From: Chitinophagaceae bacterium UBA1953
GTDB lineage: Bacteria; Bacteroidota; Bacteroidia; Chitinophagales; Chitinophagaceae
Direction of reading: 5' to 3'
Length of the DNA stretch: 64,000 nucleotides
NCBI GenBank assembly: GCA_002336115.1
Contig: DDEN01000024.1
Location: 1-64,000 of the forward strand
Both the position numbers and the translations under genes were made by a program. Positions 8,355 to 17,035 of this stretch are shown in pieces. Position 1 is the stretch's first letter. The number at the start of each line of letters is the position of its first letter. Below the pieces are notes generated by a model, which saw nothing but the letters and a program-made list of their open reading frames with translations, did no database searches and was not told where the DNA came from.

Positions 8355-10024
8355 CAGCAGATTTATACATCCGGGTGAGTACAGATGAGCAGGCTGACAA
8401 AGGCTACTCACAGCGGGACCAAGAGGAACGTTTAAGGAAGTATTGTGAAAACAATCAGATAAAAGTACGACAGGTAATTTTTGAAGACCATTCTGCAAAG
8501 ACGTTTAACCGTCCTAAGTGGAATGGTTTATTATTTGATTTAAAGAAGAAGAAAAATGCGGTTGATTTTGTTTTATTTTCTAAGTGGGATAGGTTTAGCC
8601 GCAATGCAGGCGATGCTTACCAGATGATAAATATTCTTCGCAAACTGGGAGTAGAACCACAAGCGATAGAGCAACCTTTAGATTTAGCAGTTCCCGAAAA
8701 CAAGTTAATGCTTGCATTTTATCTGGCTGCGCCTGAAGTTGAAAATGACCGCAGGGCATTGAATGTTTTGCTCGGAATGAGAAAAGCTAAGAAAGAAGGT
8801 AGATGGATGGGAGTTGCACCAGTTGGTTATGCCAATAAAATAACAGAAGATGGTAAAAAATATATTGCGCCGGTAGAGCCAGAGGCAAGTATTATGAAAT
8901 GGGTTTTTGAAACTTTGGCAGATGGACAATTAAATGTGGAGCAGATAATGAAACAGGCTTTTGCAAAAGGTGTAAAATGTTGTAAAGCTAATTTCTGGAA
9001 CCTGTTACGCAACCCTGTTTATTGCGGTCGCATATATTTATCGGGTTATAAAGAGGAAGAATCAAGGCATGTACAAGGACTACATCAGCCAATTATTTCC
9101 GAGGCACTTTTTTATGATGTACAGGATTATTTGAATGGCAAGAAAAAAACTTACCGTGCAAAAGTTGGAAGTATGGATGAATTACAATTAAGAGGTTATT
9201 TGATTTGCCCTAAGTGCGGAAAATTATTAACTGGCAGTGCATCAAAAGGTAGGAATGGGCGGTATTATTATTATCATTGTGTATCATCTTGTGGTGCCAG
9301 ATTCAAAGCAGAAAATGCCAATCAGCTATTTTCAAGCGAACTTAAAAAATTAGTTCCCAAACCTGGAATGACTGAAGTTTATAAAGTAGTATTACAGGAA
9401 GAATTTAAAGCCCAAACAAAGTCACAAAGAGAAGATTTAAAGCAAGTAAAGGAAGCATTGGAAAAAGCCAATACAGAGCTTGCAAATGCCCGTAAACTGC
9501 TTCTAACAAACGAAATTGAGCCATCTGAGTACCGCACTATAAAAGCAGAGTATGAAAAGAAAATTACCGGGCTTGAATCAAATTTGATAGAGCTATCTCA
9601 AGAAGGAAAAAACATAGAACCCTTACTCAATAAAGCTTTGGCAACTTTAACATCTTTAGATAAACTCTATGAAAAAGCTGATAATAAAGCGAAAAGAGAA
9701 ATCATTGGTTCGATATTCCCCGAAAAACTCGTTTTTGACGGATTTCAATATCGAACCGCCCGACTCAACGAAGCTGTTCGGCTAATATACAGTATGGGCA
9801 AGGGTTTCAGCCAAAATGAAAATGGACAAACCGAGTCAATTTTCGATTTGTCCACTTTGGTGCCCAAGACTGGATTCGAACCAGCACATCCTTGCGGACG
9901 CTGCGACCTGAACACAGTGCGTCTACCAATTTCGCCACTTGGGCAAACAGTTTGTGTTTGGGGGTGCAATATTACTGAAACTTTGCTACGGGTAAAATTT
10001 TTTTTAAAGAACGGAATATTCTAA
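8351..10024 (+). CDS. Large serine recombinase (site-specific integrase)
   Basis: 557 residues. The resolvase catalytic domain (about 1-150) starts YIRVSTDEQ with the nucleophile Ser. A recombinase domain follows (GVAPVGYANK, then NPVYCGRIYLSGYK, about 155-250). Next come a zinc ribbon (CPKCGKLLTG and CVSSCGARF, about 285-320) and a long coiled coil (about 345-425). This is the architecture of element integrases. The last about 55 residues, from VPKTGFEPAHPCGRCDLN onwards, are simply the antisense of the adjacent tRNA-Leu gene plus flank. The natural C-terminus before integration was therefore probably different, which marks the att site. It likely integrates and excises the element. Confidence 0.9.
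   Translation: MTADLYIRVSTDEQADKGYSQRDQEERLRKYCENNQIKVRQVIFEDHSAKTFNRPKWNGLLFDLKKKKNAVDFVLFSKWDRFSRNAGDAYQMINILRKLGVEPQAIEQPLDLAVPENKLMLAFYLAAPEVENDRRALNVLLGMRKAKKEGRWMGVAPVGYANKITEDGKKYIAPVEPEASIMKWVFETLADGQLNVEQIMKQAFAKGVKCCKANFWNLLRNPVYCGRIYLSGYKEEESRHVQGLHQPIISEALFYDVQDYLNGKKKTYRAKVGSMDELQLRGYLICPKCGKLLTGSASKGRNGRYYYYHCVSSCGARFKAENANQLFSSELKKLVPKPGMTEVYKVVLQEEFKAQTKSQREDLKQVKEALEKANTELANARKLLLTNEIEPSEYRTIKAEYEKKITGLESNLIELSQEGKNIEPLLNKALATLTSLDKLYEKADNKAKREIIGSIFPEKLVFDGFQYRTARLNEAVRLIYSMGKGFSQNENGQTESIFDLSTLVPKTGFEPAHPCGRCDLNTVRLPISPLGQTVCVWGCNITETLLRVKFFLKNGIF
9858..9944 (-). tRNA. tRNA-Leu (anticodon CAG)
   Basis: A complete class II tRNA with the CCA encoded (9858-9860). The acceptor stem pairs GCCCAAG with CTTGGGC. 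The anticodon stem is CTGTG/CGCAG with loop TTCAGGT giving CAG. The variable arm is long (around gtccgcaaggatg), and the T-loop is TTCGAAT. The recombinase ORF overlaps it in antisense, so the 3' half of this gene is the likely attachment site of the mobile element. The tRNA structure is intact, meaning integration has restored it. Confidence 0.95.
9967..9997 (-). promoter_or_regulatory. Promoter of tRNA-Leu
   Basis: On the minus strand TTTT, 19 bases, then TAATATTG, close to the Bacteroidetes sigma consensus (TTTG-N19-TAnnTTTG). It ends 23 bases before the tRNA 5' end. It lies outside the element, so tRNA transcription would survive integration. Confidence 0.45.
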
Positions 10025-10054
10025 ATCTTATATTGCAAAACGTAAAAGAATTGC

Positions 10055-11257
10055 ATGCTTACAATAGGACTCATTAAGGAAGGAAAAATCCCCGCAGATA
10101 ATCGTGTTGCACTTACTCCAGCTCAATGCAAATGGCTGAACAAAAATTCAACTGATTTCAGAATCATTGTTCAGTCTTCAGCAAACCGTTGTTTCACCGA
10201 CAGTGAATACAGGTCAGCAGGTGTGGAAGTAAAAGATGATGTTAGTGAATGTGATGTTTTGTTCGGAATAAAAGAAGTTCCGAAAGATCAGTTAGTCCCG
10301 GGCAAAACCTATTTTTTCTTTTCTCACACCAAAAAAGAGCAGCCGCATAATAAAAGTCTGATGCGTGAAATGGTGAAAAAGAAAATTACACTGATTGACT
10401 ATGAATGTCTGACTCATGATGACGGGCAAAGGATCATTGGTTTTGGCTTTTTTGCCGGTGTTGTTGGAGCACATAACGGCATGATGGCTTACGGAAACAG
10501 AACAGGTGCTTTTAAACTGGGCCGTGTACACGAAGTAAAAGATTACCGGCACCTGATACACACCTATTTTGGGATAAGATTACCTAAAATTAAAATTGCT
10601 ATTACCGGAAGTGGACGTGTTGCGCATGGATTGCTTGAAATTATGAACCTGCTGGGTGTTAATGAAGTTGAGCCGTTCGATTATCTTCATCGTTGTTTTG
10701 ATTATCCCGTTTATGTTCATCTGAAAGGAAGGGATTTATACGAACGCAAAGATGATGGCACTTACAACAGGGATAATTTCCATGAGCATCCCGAAGCGTA
10801 CAGATGCTGTTTTCCTCCCTACGCAAAACAAACCGATATATTAATGAATGGAGTGTATTGGGATAAAAATGTTCCTCCTCTTTTTTCTGTGGAAGAATTT
10901 AAAGATGACAGTTTTAAAATTCATACAATTGCCGACATTACCAACGACACACATGGTTCAGTTCCAATAAATCTTGGCGATTCAACAATAGCCGACCCCA
11001 TTTATGGAGTTAACAAAGTAACATTAGAAAAAACGGCTCCATATTTACCCGGTTCAGTTGATCTTGTTGCGATTGGCAATCTGCCAAATGAGTTGCCCCG
11101 TGATGCTTCACGATATTTTGGTGAACAACTGATTAAGTTTGTTCTGGACGACCTTGTGAAAGGCGGCTCTGAAATAATTAGCCGTGCAACAATGCTGAAA
11201 AATGGGATATTAACTGAAGAATATAAATACCTAGAAGAATACGCCGGAGTGAAATAA
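10055..11257 (+). CDS. Alanine dehydrogenase/PNT-family enzyme (saccharopine dehydrogenase-like)
   Basis: 400 residues. The N-terminal domain starts with GLIKEGKIPADNRVALTP, the AlaDH/PNT-N signature (KE..P.E.RVALTP). A Rossmann nucleotide-binding segment IKIAITGSGRVAHGLLEIMN lies at about 180-200. The C-terminal part with DITNDTHGSVPINLGDSTI resembles fungal-type L-lysine-forming saccharopine dehydrogenases more than alanine dehydrogenase, as does the 400-residue length. It probably catalyses an NAD-linked reaction on lysine or a related amino acid. It stands alone just outside the mobile element and converges with trmN6 (four-base gap). Exact substrate uncertain. Confidence 0.75.
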   Translation: MLTIGLIKEGKIPADNRVALTPAQCKWLNKNSTDFRIIVQSSANRCFTDSEYRSAGVEVKDDVSECDVLFGIKEVPKDQLVPGKTYFFFSHTKKEQPHNKSLMREMVKKKITLIDYECLTHDDGQRIIGFGFFAGVVGAHNGMMAYGNRTGAFKLGRVHEVKDYRHLIHTYFGIRLPKIKIAITGSGRVAHGLLEIMNLLGVNEVEPFDYLHRCFDYPVYVHLKGRDLYERKDDGTYNRDNFHEHPEAYRCCFPPYAKQTDILMNGVYWDKNVPPLFSVEEFKDDSFKIHTIADITNDTHGSVPINLGDSTIADPIYGVNKVTLEKTAPYLPGSVDLVAIGNLPNELPRDASRYFGEQLIKFVLDDLVKGGSEIISRATMLKNGILTEEYKYLEEYAGVK

Positions 11258-11261
11258 ATTT

Positions 11262-11984
11262 CTACAAATACAAATAATAATCACTAAGCAATATTGTGAA
11301 CTCGTTTGTATAATCGCCATCGCTGTTTTTAATAGCAATTTCTTTGCTGACTCTTTCTTGTTTTTGTTTACCCAAAATCAGAATACTCCTGAAAAATGAA
11401 TGTGTAGTCGATTGTTTTACATTGATCTCTTCATTGAGAAAAAAACCAACAGCTTCTGCATCCTCAATAAATTTTACTGAACGATGATATGGAAGCAAAA
11501 CAGCAAATGAACCTTCAACAGATAACTGCTTATTCACAATCAATAACAATTCATCCATCTTTAATCCTTCATCATGTTTGGCTACATTTTTATTTACTGA
11601 AGCTGATTTTAAATCGCCTTCATAAAACGGAGGGTTGCTGATGATAAAATCATACGAATGTTGAAAAGAAAACGTTCGCACATCTGAACGAAATAACTGT
11701 AATCTGTTTTTCCAAACAGATGCTTCAATATTTTCCTTTGCTTGCTGAAAAGAAGGCTCATCAATTTCTACACCATCAATCAATGCGTTTATTTTTTGTG
11801 CAAGCATCAGCATCAGTAAACCGGTTCCTGCACCGATGTCCAGAATATGTTTTGGCCCAGAGACTTTATTTAACAACCAGTTAGTACAATACGCTCCAAA
11901 TAAACAACTGTCGGTACTCACTTTTAATGCAGCCTTTTCCTGCTGAACTGTAAATTGTTTGAATTGAAAATAATTATTGGGCAT
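11262..11984 (-). CDS. trmN6: tRNA1(Val) (adenine37-N6)-methyltransferase-like protein
   Basis: 240 residues from the ATG at 11984 (a TTG at 11990 is a weaker alternative). It is a class I SAM-dependent methyltransferase with motif I LDIGAGTGLLMLMLAQ near residue 45. The catalytic N6-adenine motif NPPF (IISNPPFYEGDL) lies near residue 105. The N-terminus FQFKQFTVQQEKAALKVSTDSCLFGAY is typical of the YfiC/TrmN6 family. The product would methylate A37 of valine tRNA. It is followed on the same strand, upstream, by tsaD, another enzyme acting on tRNA position 37. Confidence 0.85.
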   Translation of the reverse strand: MPNNYFQFKQFTVQQEKAALKVSTDSCLFGAYCTNWLLNKVSGPKHILDIGAGTGLLMLMLAQKINALIDGVEIDEPSFQQAKENIEASVWKNRLQLFRSDVRTFSFQHSYDFIISNPPFYEGDLKSASVNKNVAKHDEGLKMDELLLIVNKQLSVEGSFAVLLPYHRSVKFIEDAEAVGFFLNEEINVKQSTTHSFFRSILILGKQKQERVSKEIAIKNSDGDYTNEFTILLSDYYLYL

Positions 11985-12035
11985 GAACAATGAGTGATGA
12001 ATGAAGAGAGATTACTTATAACTATCGGCTTTTTT

Positions 12036-13076
12036 TCACCATTCAGCCCTTGCACTCGGGCTAACATTCAGCGATGAAAAATCATTGGCAAGAAATTTAT
12101 AATAACCGGTAATTGCAATCATCCCGGCATTATCAGTACAATACTCAAATGAAGGAACAAACGTTTTCCAGTGATACTTCTCTCCCATTTCTATAAAAGC
12201 TTTTCGCAAACCACTGTTTGCACTAACACCACCGGCTAAACAAATTTGTTTAATACCTGTTTGTATTGAAGCCTTCTTCAGTTTATTCAATAAAACTGAA
12301 ACGATCCTGCCCTGTACGCTTGCACAGATGTCGGCCAGATTTTCCTCAACAAATTTCTTTTGTTGCTCCTCTGTTGCAAGAAATTCTTCTTTGTAAACAA
12401 GACTTGATCCGGCGTTTTTCAGAAAATAAAGAATGGAAGTTTTCAATCCGCTGAAACTAAAATTGAGTCCTGGAATCTGTGGTTCAGGAAAATGGAATCT
12501 GTTTGGATTACCATCTTTTGCATATTGATCAATTAATGGTCCGCCAGGATAAGGTAATCCAAGCAGCTTTGCCGTTTTATCAAATGCTTCACCGGCTGCA
12601 TCATCAATTGTTTCGCCCAGCACTTTCATTTTCGTGGGGCTTTCGCATAAAACAATTTGTGTATGCCCGCCGCTTACCGTTAAACATAAAAAAGGAAATG
12701 TTGGCTTTTCTTCTCCAATCAAATTTGCAAGCACATGCGCCTGCATATGATGCACAGCAATTAACGGAACATTCAATGCCAGTGAAAGTGACTTTGCAAA
12801 CTGAGTACCTACCAGCAAACTTCCTATTAAACCCGGAGCCTGTGTAAATGCAACAGCATTTAAATCGGTTAAACTGCAACCGGCAGCTTTCATACACTCA
12901 TCTACAACAGGAACAATATTTTCCATGTGTGCACGACTGGCCAGTTCGGGAACCACGCCGCCGTATTTCTGATGAACAGCCTGAGTTGCGATAATGTTGG
13001 ATAAAATAACACCATCACGGCAAACAGAAGCCGACGTTTCGTCGCAGGAAGATTCAATTGCAAGGATTGTAATCAC
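12036..13076 (-). CDS. tsaD: tRNA N6-adenosine threonylcarbamoyltransferase TsaD
   Basis: 346 residues, full length. It shows ILAIESSCDETSASV at the N-terminus, the metal-binding HHMQAH motif near residue 111 and LCLTVSGGHTQIVL near residue 132. The C-terminal ASKHA-fold end carries CLAGGVSANSGLR. TsaD transfers the threonylcarbamoyl group to A37 of ANN-decoding tRNAs, together with TsaB, TsaE and TsaC. The start codon appears to be GTG at 13076; no in-frame ATG lies close enough to keep the conserved N-terminus. Confidence 0.95.
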   Translation of the reverse strand: MITILAIESSCDETSASVCRDGVILSNIIATQAVHQKYGGVVPELASRAHMENIVPVVDECMKAAGCSLTDLNAVAFTQAPGLIGSLLVGTQFAKSLSLALNVPLIAVHHMQAHVLANLIGEEKPTFPFLCLTVSGGHTQIVLCESPTKMKVLGETIDDAAGEAFDKTAKLLGLPYPGGPLIDQYAKDGNPNRFHFPEPQIPGLNFSFSGLKTSILYFLKNAGSSLVYKEEFLATEEQQKKFVEENLADICASVQGRIVSVLLNKLKKASIQTGIKQICLAGGVSANSGLRKAFIEMGEKYHWKTFVPSFEYCTDNAGMIAITGYYKFLANDFSSLNVSPSARAEW

Positions 13077-13165
13077 GAAAAAAATGACAAATTAGAAATG
13101 AATAATTAAGAATGTAAAAGTACGGCAACCCGTCTTTTTCATTTCTCATTTTTAATTATCATTAC

Positions 13166-14413
13166 CTATTTACTCCTGATAGCTACAACAGGATCCATTT
13201 TGGCTGCAATAAATGCAGGAATAATTCCGGCAAGGATACCGGTTATGATACATGTCATTACTGCACCCATAAAAAGGCGTAATGAAATAAACACTTCAAA
13301 ATTCATAAACTTGGTGAGAGCAAAGGTCATTCCATAGACCATAACCAAACCCATAATTCCACCCAGCACACAGAGAAATGCACTTTCCATTAAAAACTCA
13401 CTCAGTATGGTTCTGCTTTTGGCACCAATTGCTTTTTTCAAACCAATGATGCTGGTACGTTCACGAACTGTAACAAACATAATATTAGCAACACCAAAAA
13501 TTCCTACAATAAAAGAAAGAATGGTGATGGCAATACCGCCAATGGTCATGCCATTAAAAATGGCAGTTATCTGTGTTGTGCCTGAACTTACATCATTCAA
13601 TGCAAAATTATCTTCATCCTTGGGGCTTAAACGTCGTACTCCACGCATAACTCCCCGCAATTCGTTTTTTAAATCTGCAACAGGAATATTATCTCTTCCT
13701 TTTACAATCATAAAACCGTCACTTCTCGATTCGTTACCTACCTGACTTGCAAAAACATAAGGAATGATGATTACATTATCAAAATCCCAGCCACCAATCA
13801 TGCTCTGCCCCTGCTTTTTCATGACCCCTATTACATTCACCTTCCTGCCTTTTATCATGACGGGTTTGCCAACAGCGTATTCAGCATTATCAAACAATTT
13901 TTCAGCAACATTATATCCCATCACCATGCTTGGCGATCCATAAGTAAACTCACTTTGTGTTAAATAACGTCCCCACCCGATTTCAACCGGTTGTATTTTA
14001 TCAAACTCTTCAGTAACTCCGTACCAGTTTACATTTGGCAGCGATACGTCTTCATAATCCACACTCGACGCATTGAAATAAGTAAACGCAACATTGCTGG
14101 CAAGTGAAACTTTCTGTTTAACAGGTGCCATTTCTTTATACTTAGGATTAGGCCTGCTTACATACTTCCACCAGGGATACTCGCCTCCTCCGCCCCAAGG
14201 CCATTTTTGAACATAAATCGTGTTATTACCAAACGATTTGAATTCGTTTCGCACATTCTGCTCAAGACTTCCAACAGTAGCCATAACACTGATAATGCAA
14301 AAAATACCAAACGTAATTCCTAACAGACTGAGGAAAGTACGCAATTTGTTTTTCCGTAACTCATTCATTGCGAAAAGCAAACTGTTCCAGAAAATTTCAA
14401 AGGTTTTACGCAT
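13166..14413 (-). CDS. MacB-type ABC transporter permease
   Basis: 415 residues. It has one N-terminal membrane helix (about 25-45, LSLLGITFGIFCIISVMATVG) and a large MacB-like periplasmic domain (about 50-285). Three helices of an FtsX domain close the protein (about 290-410). The N-terminal ELRKNKLRTFLSLLGITFG and the C-terminal FIAAKMDPVVAIRSK are hallmarks of the MacB permease family, which exports peptides, lipoproteins or antimicrobials without conducting a channel. The cognate ATPase is not adjacent in this window. The gene is divergent from prfC. Confidence 0.85.
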   Translation of the reverse strand: MRKTFEIFWNSLLFAMNELRKNKLRTFLSLLGITFGIFCIISVMATVGSLEQNVRNEFKSFGNNTIYVQKWPWGGGGEYPWWKYVSRPNPKYKEMAPVKQKVSLASNVAFTYFNASSVDYEDVSLPNVNWYGVTEEFDKIQPVEIGWGRYLTQSEFTYGSPSMVMGYNVAEKLFDNAEYAVGKPVMIKGRKVNVIGVMKKQGQSMIGGWDFDNVIIIPYVFASQVGNESRSDGFMIVKGRDNIPVADLKNELRGVMRGVRRLSPKDEDNFALNDVSSGTTQITAIFNGMTIGGIAITILSFIVGIFGVANIMFVTVRERTSIIGLKKAIGAKSRTILSEFLMESAFLCVLGGIMGLVMVYGMTFALTKFMNFEVFISLRLFMGAVMTCIITGILAGIIPAFIAAKMDPVVAIRSK

Positions 14414-14480
14414 AGCCCAAATGTATAATGATTTACTGATGTTGAAACAAAATTATTACAAACGGAAAGCCTCTGCTGCT

Positions 14481-14488
14481 TACCTTTG
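14481..14488 (+). promoter_or_regulatory. Candidate -7 promoter element of prfC
   Basis: TACCTTTG matches TAnnTTTG exactly and lies about 93 bases before the prfC start in the divergent gap. The upstream -33 position does not match well, so this is tentative. Confidence 0.35.
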
Positions 14489-14581
14489 CGGGCTTAAAAA
14501 AGGGCAAATAGCCAATGGTTGATGGCTTATGGCAAAGCCAGGACTGCCATCAACCATGAACAATGAACTATTAACTGAAAA

Positions 14582-16177
14582 ATGAAATTCGAAAACGAAA
14601 TAAACCGACGCAGAACTTTTGCCATCATCTCTCACCCCGATGCCGGTAAAACAACATTAACTGAAAAGCTGTTGTTGTTTGGCGGTGCTATACAAGTGGC
14701 TGGAGCGGTAAAAAGCAACAAAATTAAAAAACATGCTACCAGCGACTTCATGGAAATTGAACGCCAGCGTGGAATTTCTGTTGCCACATCGGTAATGACG
14801 TTTGAGTACAACGGCATTTTAATCAACCTCCTCGATACGCCGGGTCACAAAGACTTTGCAGAAGATACTTACAGAACGCTTACTGCTGTTGACAGTGTTA
14901 TCCTGGTGATCGACAGTGTGAATGGCGTGGAAGAGCAAACACGCAGGCTGATGGAAGTGTGCCGGATGAGAGATACACCGGTGATTGTTTTCATCAACAA
15001 GATGGATCGTGATGGTAAGAACCGTTTTGATTTGCTGGAAGAACTTGAGAAGGAACTGAACATCCACCTGCACCCGATGACGTGGCCCATCAACAGCGGT
15101 AAGGATTTTAAAGGTGTGTATGATCTTGATAAGAAAAGCCTGGTATTGTTTACAGCCAATACAAAAGCATCAGATGAAGATGTTGTAAAAATCAATGATC
15201 TGAACGACAGTATTCTTGATCAGAAAATTGGAGAATCAGATGCCAATACACTAAGGGAAGATGTGGAACTTGTAGATGGTGTTTACGGCGAACTGGATGC
15301 CAGTCAGTACCTGAAAGGAAAAGTTGCCCCGGTATTTTTTGGAAGTGCGGTTAACAATTTTGGTGTAAAGGAAATGCTCGACACATTTGTACGCATTGCG
15401 CCTATTCCGCAAGGAAGAGAAACTTCAACCCGCCATCTGGATGTTGGTGAAGATAAACTGAGCGGATTTATTTTTAAAATTCACGCCAACCTTGATCCTA
15501 AGCACAGAGACAGGATTGCATTTATGCGTATCTGCAGCGGCAGATTTGAACGCAACAAATATTATCATCATGTTCGCCTGGATAAAGATGTTCGTTTCAG
15601 CAACCCGTACTCGTTCATGGCAAGACAAAAGGATGTAATTGAAGAAGCATTTCCTGGCGATGTGGTTGGTTTGTTCGACACAGGCAACTTTAAAATTGGA
15701 GATACACTTACGGAAGGTGAAAACTTTTACTTCACCGGCATACCATCTTTTTCTCCTGAATTGTTTAAAGAAGTGATCAACAAAGATCCGATGAAAACAA
15801 AGCAACTGGAAAAAGGATTGCTGCAGTTAACCGATGAAGGTGTTGCACAGTTATTTACCCAGTTTGGCGGGACAAAAAAGATTATTGGCTGCGTAGGCGA
15901 ACTGCAGTTTGAAGTAATTCAATACCGCTTGTTGCAGGAATATGGAGCAAGTGCTGAATTCCGTTCAATGCCTTATTACAAAGCCTGCTGGATTACCAGT
16001 AAAGACCCGAAAAAATTAGATGACTTTACAAAATTCAAAACCAACAACATTGCAAGAGACAAGGATGACCACCTTGTTTACCTTGCGCAAAGCGAATGGT
16101 TTTTAAATACTGAACAACAAAACAACCCTGATATTGAATTCCACTTTACCAGCGAAATTCATAAAGAGCAGGTTTGA
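14582..16177 (+). CDS. prfC: Peptide chain release factor 3
   Basis: 531 residues. It is a translational GTPase with G1 SHPDAGKTTLTEK, switch II/G3 LLDTPGHKDFAEDT and G4 FINKMDRDG, followed by beta-barrel domains II and III. The ERQRGISVATSVM segment is specific to RF3 among these GTPases. RF3 recycles RF1/RF2 from the ribosome after peptide release. Length and motif order are normal. It is monocistronic as far as can be seen. Confidence 0.95.
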   Translation: MKFENEINRRRTFAIISHPDAGKTTLTEKLLLFGGAIQVAGAVKSNKIKKHATSDFMEIERQRGISVATSVMTFEYNGILINLLDTPGHKDFAEDTYRTLTAVDSVILVIDSVNGVEEQTRRLMEVCRMRDTPVIVFINKMDRDGKNRFDLLEELEKELNIHLHPMTWPINSGKDFKGVYDLDKKSLVLFTANTKASDEDVVKINDLNDSILDQKIGESDANTLREDVELVDGVYGELDASQYLKGKVAPVFFGSAVNNFGVKEMLDTFVRIAPIPQGRETSTRHLDVGEDKLSGFIFKIHANLDPKHRDRIAFMRICSGRFERNKYYHHVRLDKDVRFSNPYSFMARQKDVIEEAFPGDVVGLFDTGNFKIGDTLTEGENFYFTGIPSFSPELFKEVINKDPMKTKQLEKGLLQLTDEGVAQLFTQFGGTKKIIGCVGELQFEVIQYRLLQEYGASAEFRSMPYYKACWITSKDPKKLDDFTKFKTNNIARDKDDHLVYLAQSEWFLNTEQQNNPDIEFHFTSEIHKEQV

Positions 16178-16330
16178 GAATTGTAGATTTCAGATGTACG
16201 ATTGCGGATTGAAAGCATTACACCGTCAATGGTTTCAGTAACAGACGGCGGTTTTAGAATTAATAATTAAATCCGTTTCATCTATCAATCAGAATTTCTA
16301 TAAATCTAAAATCGCAGATCTGAGATATTA

Positions 16331-16846
16331 TTAAACTTTCCCAACTCGTTCCATCATCTTCTCCACTAACTTGTACGTAGCTGGACAATATTCCACATTT
16401 TGCTTATACACATGCACCCATTCAGTAAAATTCTTTTTGGTATGATGAGGAAATGTAGCACAATCAACCGGCCGTATTTCATAAATGCTGCACTTATTAT
16501 CTTTTAGATTCAAAAACTGGCAGGGTTGTTTTTTATTCATCATATCACCTGTACTACGTTCTTTATATAACCACTTTGCAGTAAATTCTTCGGGAGTTTG
16601 ATTAAAGTGAGCAGAGATGCGTTTAATATCCTGCTTGGTAAAAGTTGGTGTCATTGTTTTGCAGCAGTTGGCACAGGCAAGGCAATCTGTTTCAGCCCAC
16701 ACTTCTTTATCAACGTCTTTCACTACTTTATCAAGTCCTCTTGGTTTCACTGTTTCCAAACGGGTAAGAAAATAACGGAAGCGCCGACGGTTGGTATTCA
16801 TCAGTCGTTTAAATAAGGGTAAATGCACGGGCTTTTCTAACTGCAT
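16331..16846 (-). CDS. YkgJ-family Fe-S/zinc cysteine-cluster protein
   Basis: 171 residues from the ATG at 16846. An ATG at 16951 would add 35 residues containing a membrane-like helix. That extension is largely a copy of a dispersed intergenic repeat (16879-16924), so the shorter start is preferred. Conserved features are CLACANCCKTMTP (C-x2-C-x2-CC) near residue 60, then a C-Q-F, C-S-I-Y and D-C-A series (CQFLNLKDNKCSIYEIRPVDCATFP). These are the metal-binding cysteines of the YkgJ family. The role is unknown; a metal-chelating function is presumed. Confidence 0.75.
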   Translation of the reverse strand: MQLEKPVHLPLFKRLMNTNRRRFRYFLTRLETVKPRGLDKVVKDVDKEVWAETDCLACANCCKTMTPTFTKQDIKRISAHFNQTPEEFTAKWLYKERSTGDMMNKKQPCQFLNLKDNKCSIYEIRPVDCATFPHHTKKNFTEWVHVYKQNVEYCPATYKLVEKMMERVGKV

Positions 16847-16878
16847 GCTGATTTGTTTTTTAAGCAGCGAATATAAGG

Positions 16879-16924
16879 TAATAGAAACACAGATTGCGCT
16901 GATGATGCAGATTAGCGCAGATTT
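16879..16924 (+). repeat. Dispersed GAT-rich repeat, copy 1
   Basis: The segment atagaaacacagattgcgct continues with gatgatgcagattagcgcag. It is a variant of the repeat seen again at 18204-18248, 48213-48257 and 51597-51639, with an inverted copy at 51655-51700. It lies upstream of the preferred start of the YkgJ-type gene. Confidence 0.6.
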
Positions 16925-17035
16925 TTTTGCATACTGTTTTTTGCTCCTCACAGCCTTTAAGATTGGATTCTGATCCGTGAATTTTACTTCTTGTTTCTTG
17001 TATCTTCTTCTTAGTTCCTTGTACCTTTACTCACT

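Larger units (their letters stand above)
1..9861. mobile_element. Right portion of an integrated conjugative/mobilizable element
   Basis: Bacteroides-type conjugation genes (traK, a traL-like gene, traM, traN), two element-type hypothetical proteins and a large serine recombinase lie together on the plus strand and stop abruptly at a tRNA-Leu gene, after which only housekeeping genes follow. A toxin-antitoxin pair and a PLD-fold nuclease are inserted as minus-strand cargo upstream of traK. The left end and the usual traG-traJ genes are not visible here. The right boundary at the 3' end of the tRNA is inferred from the recombinase position; no duplicated att core can be shown without the left flank. 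Confidence 0.7.

Noticed and set aside
16178..16330. Inverted agatttcagatg-like sequences between prfC and the YkgJ-type gene
   Set aside because: Similarity between the two arms is partial and I could not define a clear unit, so no feature is claimed.
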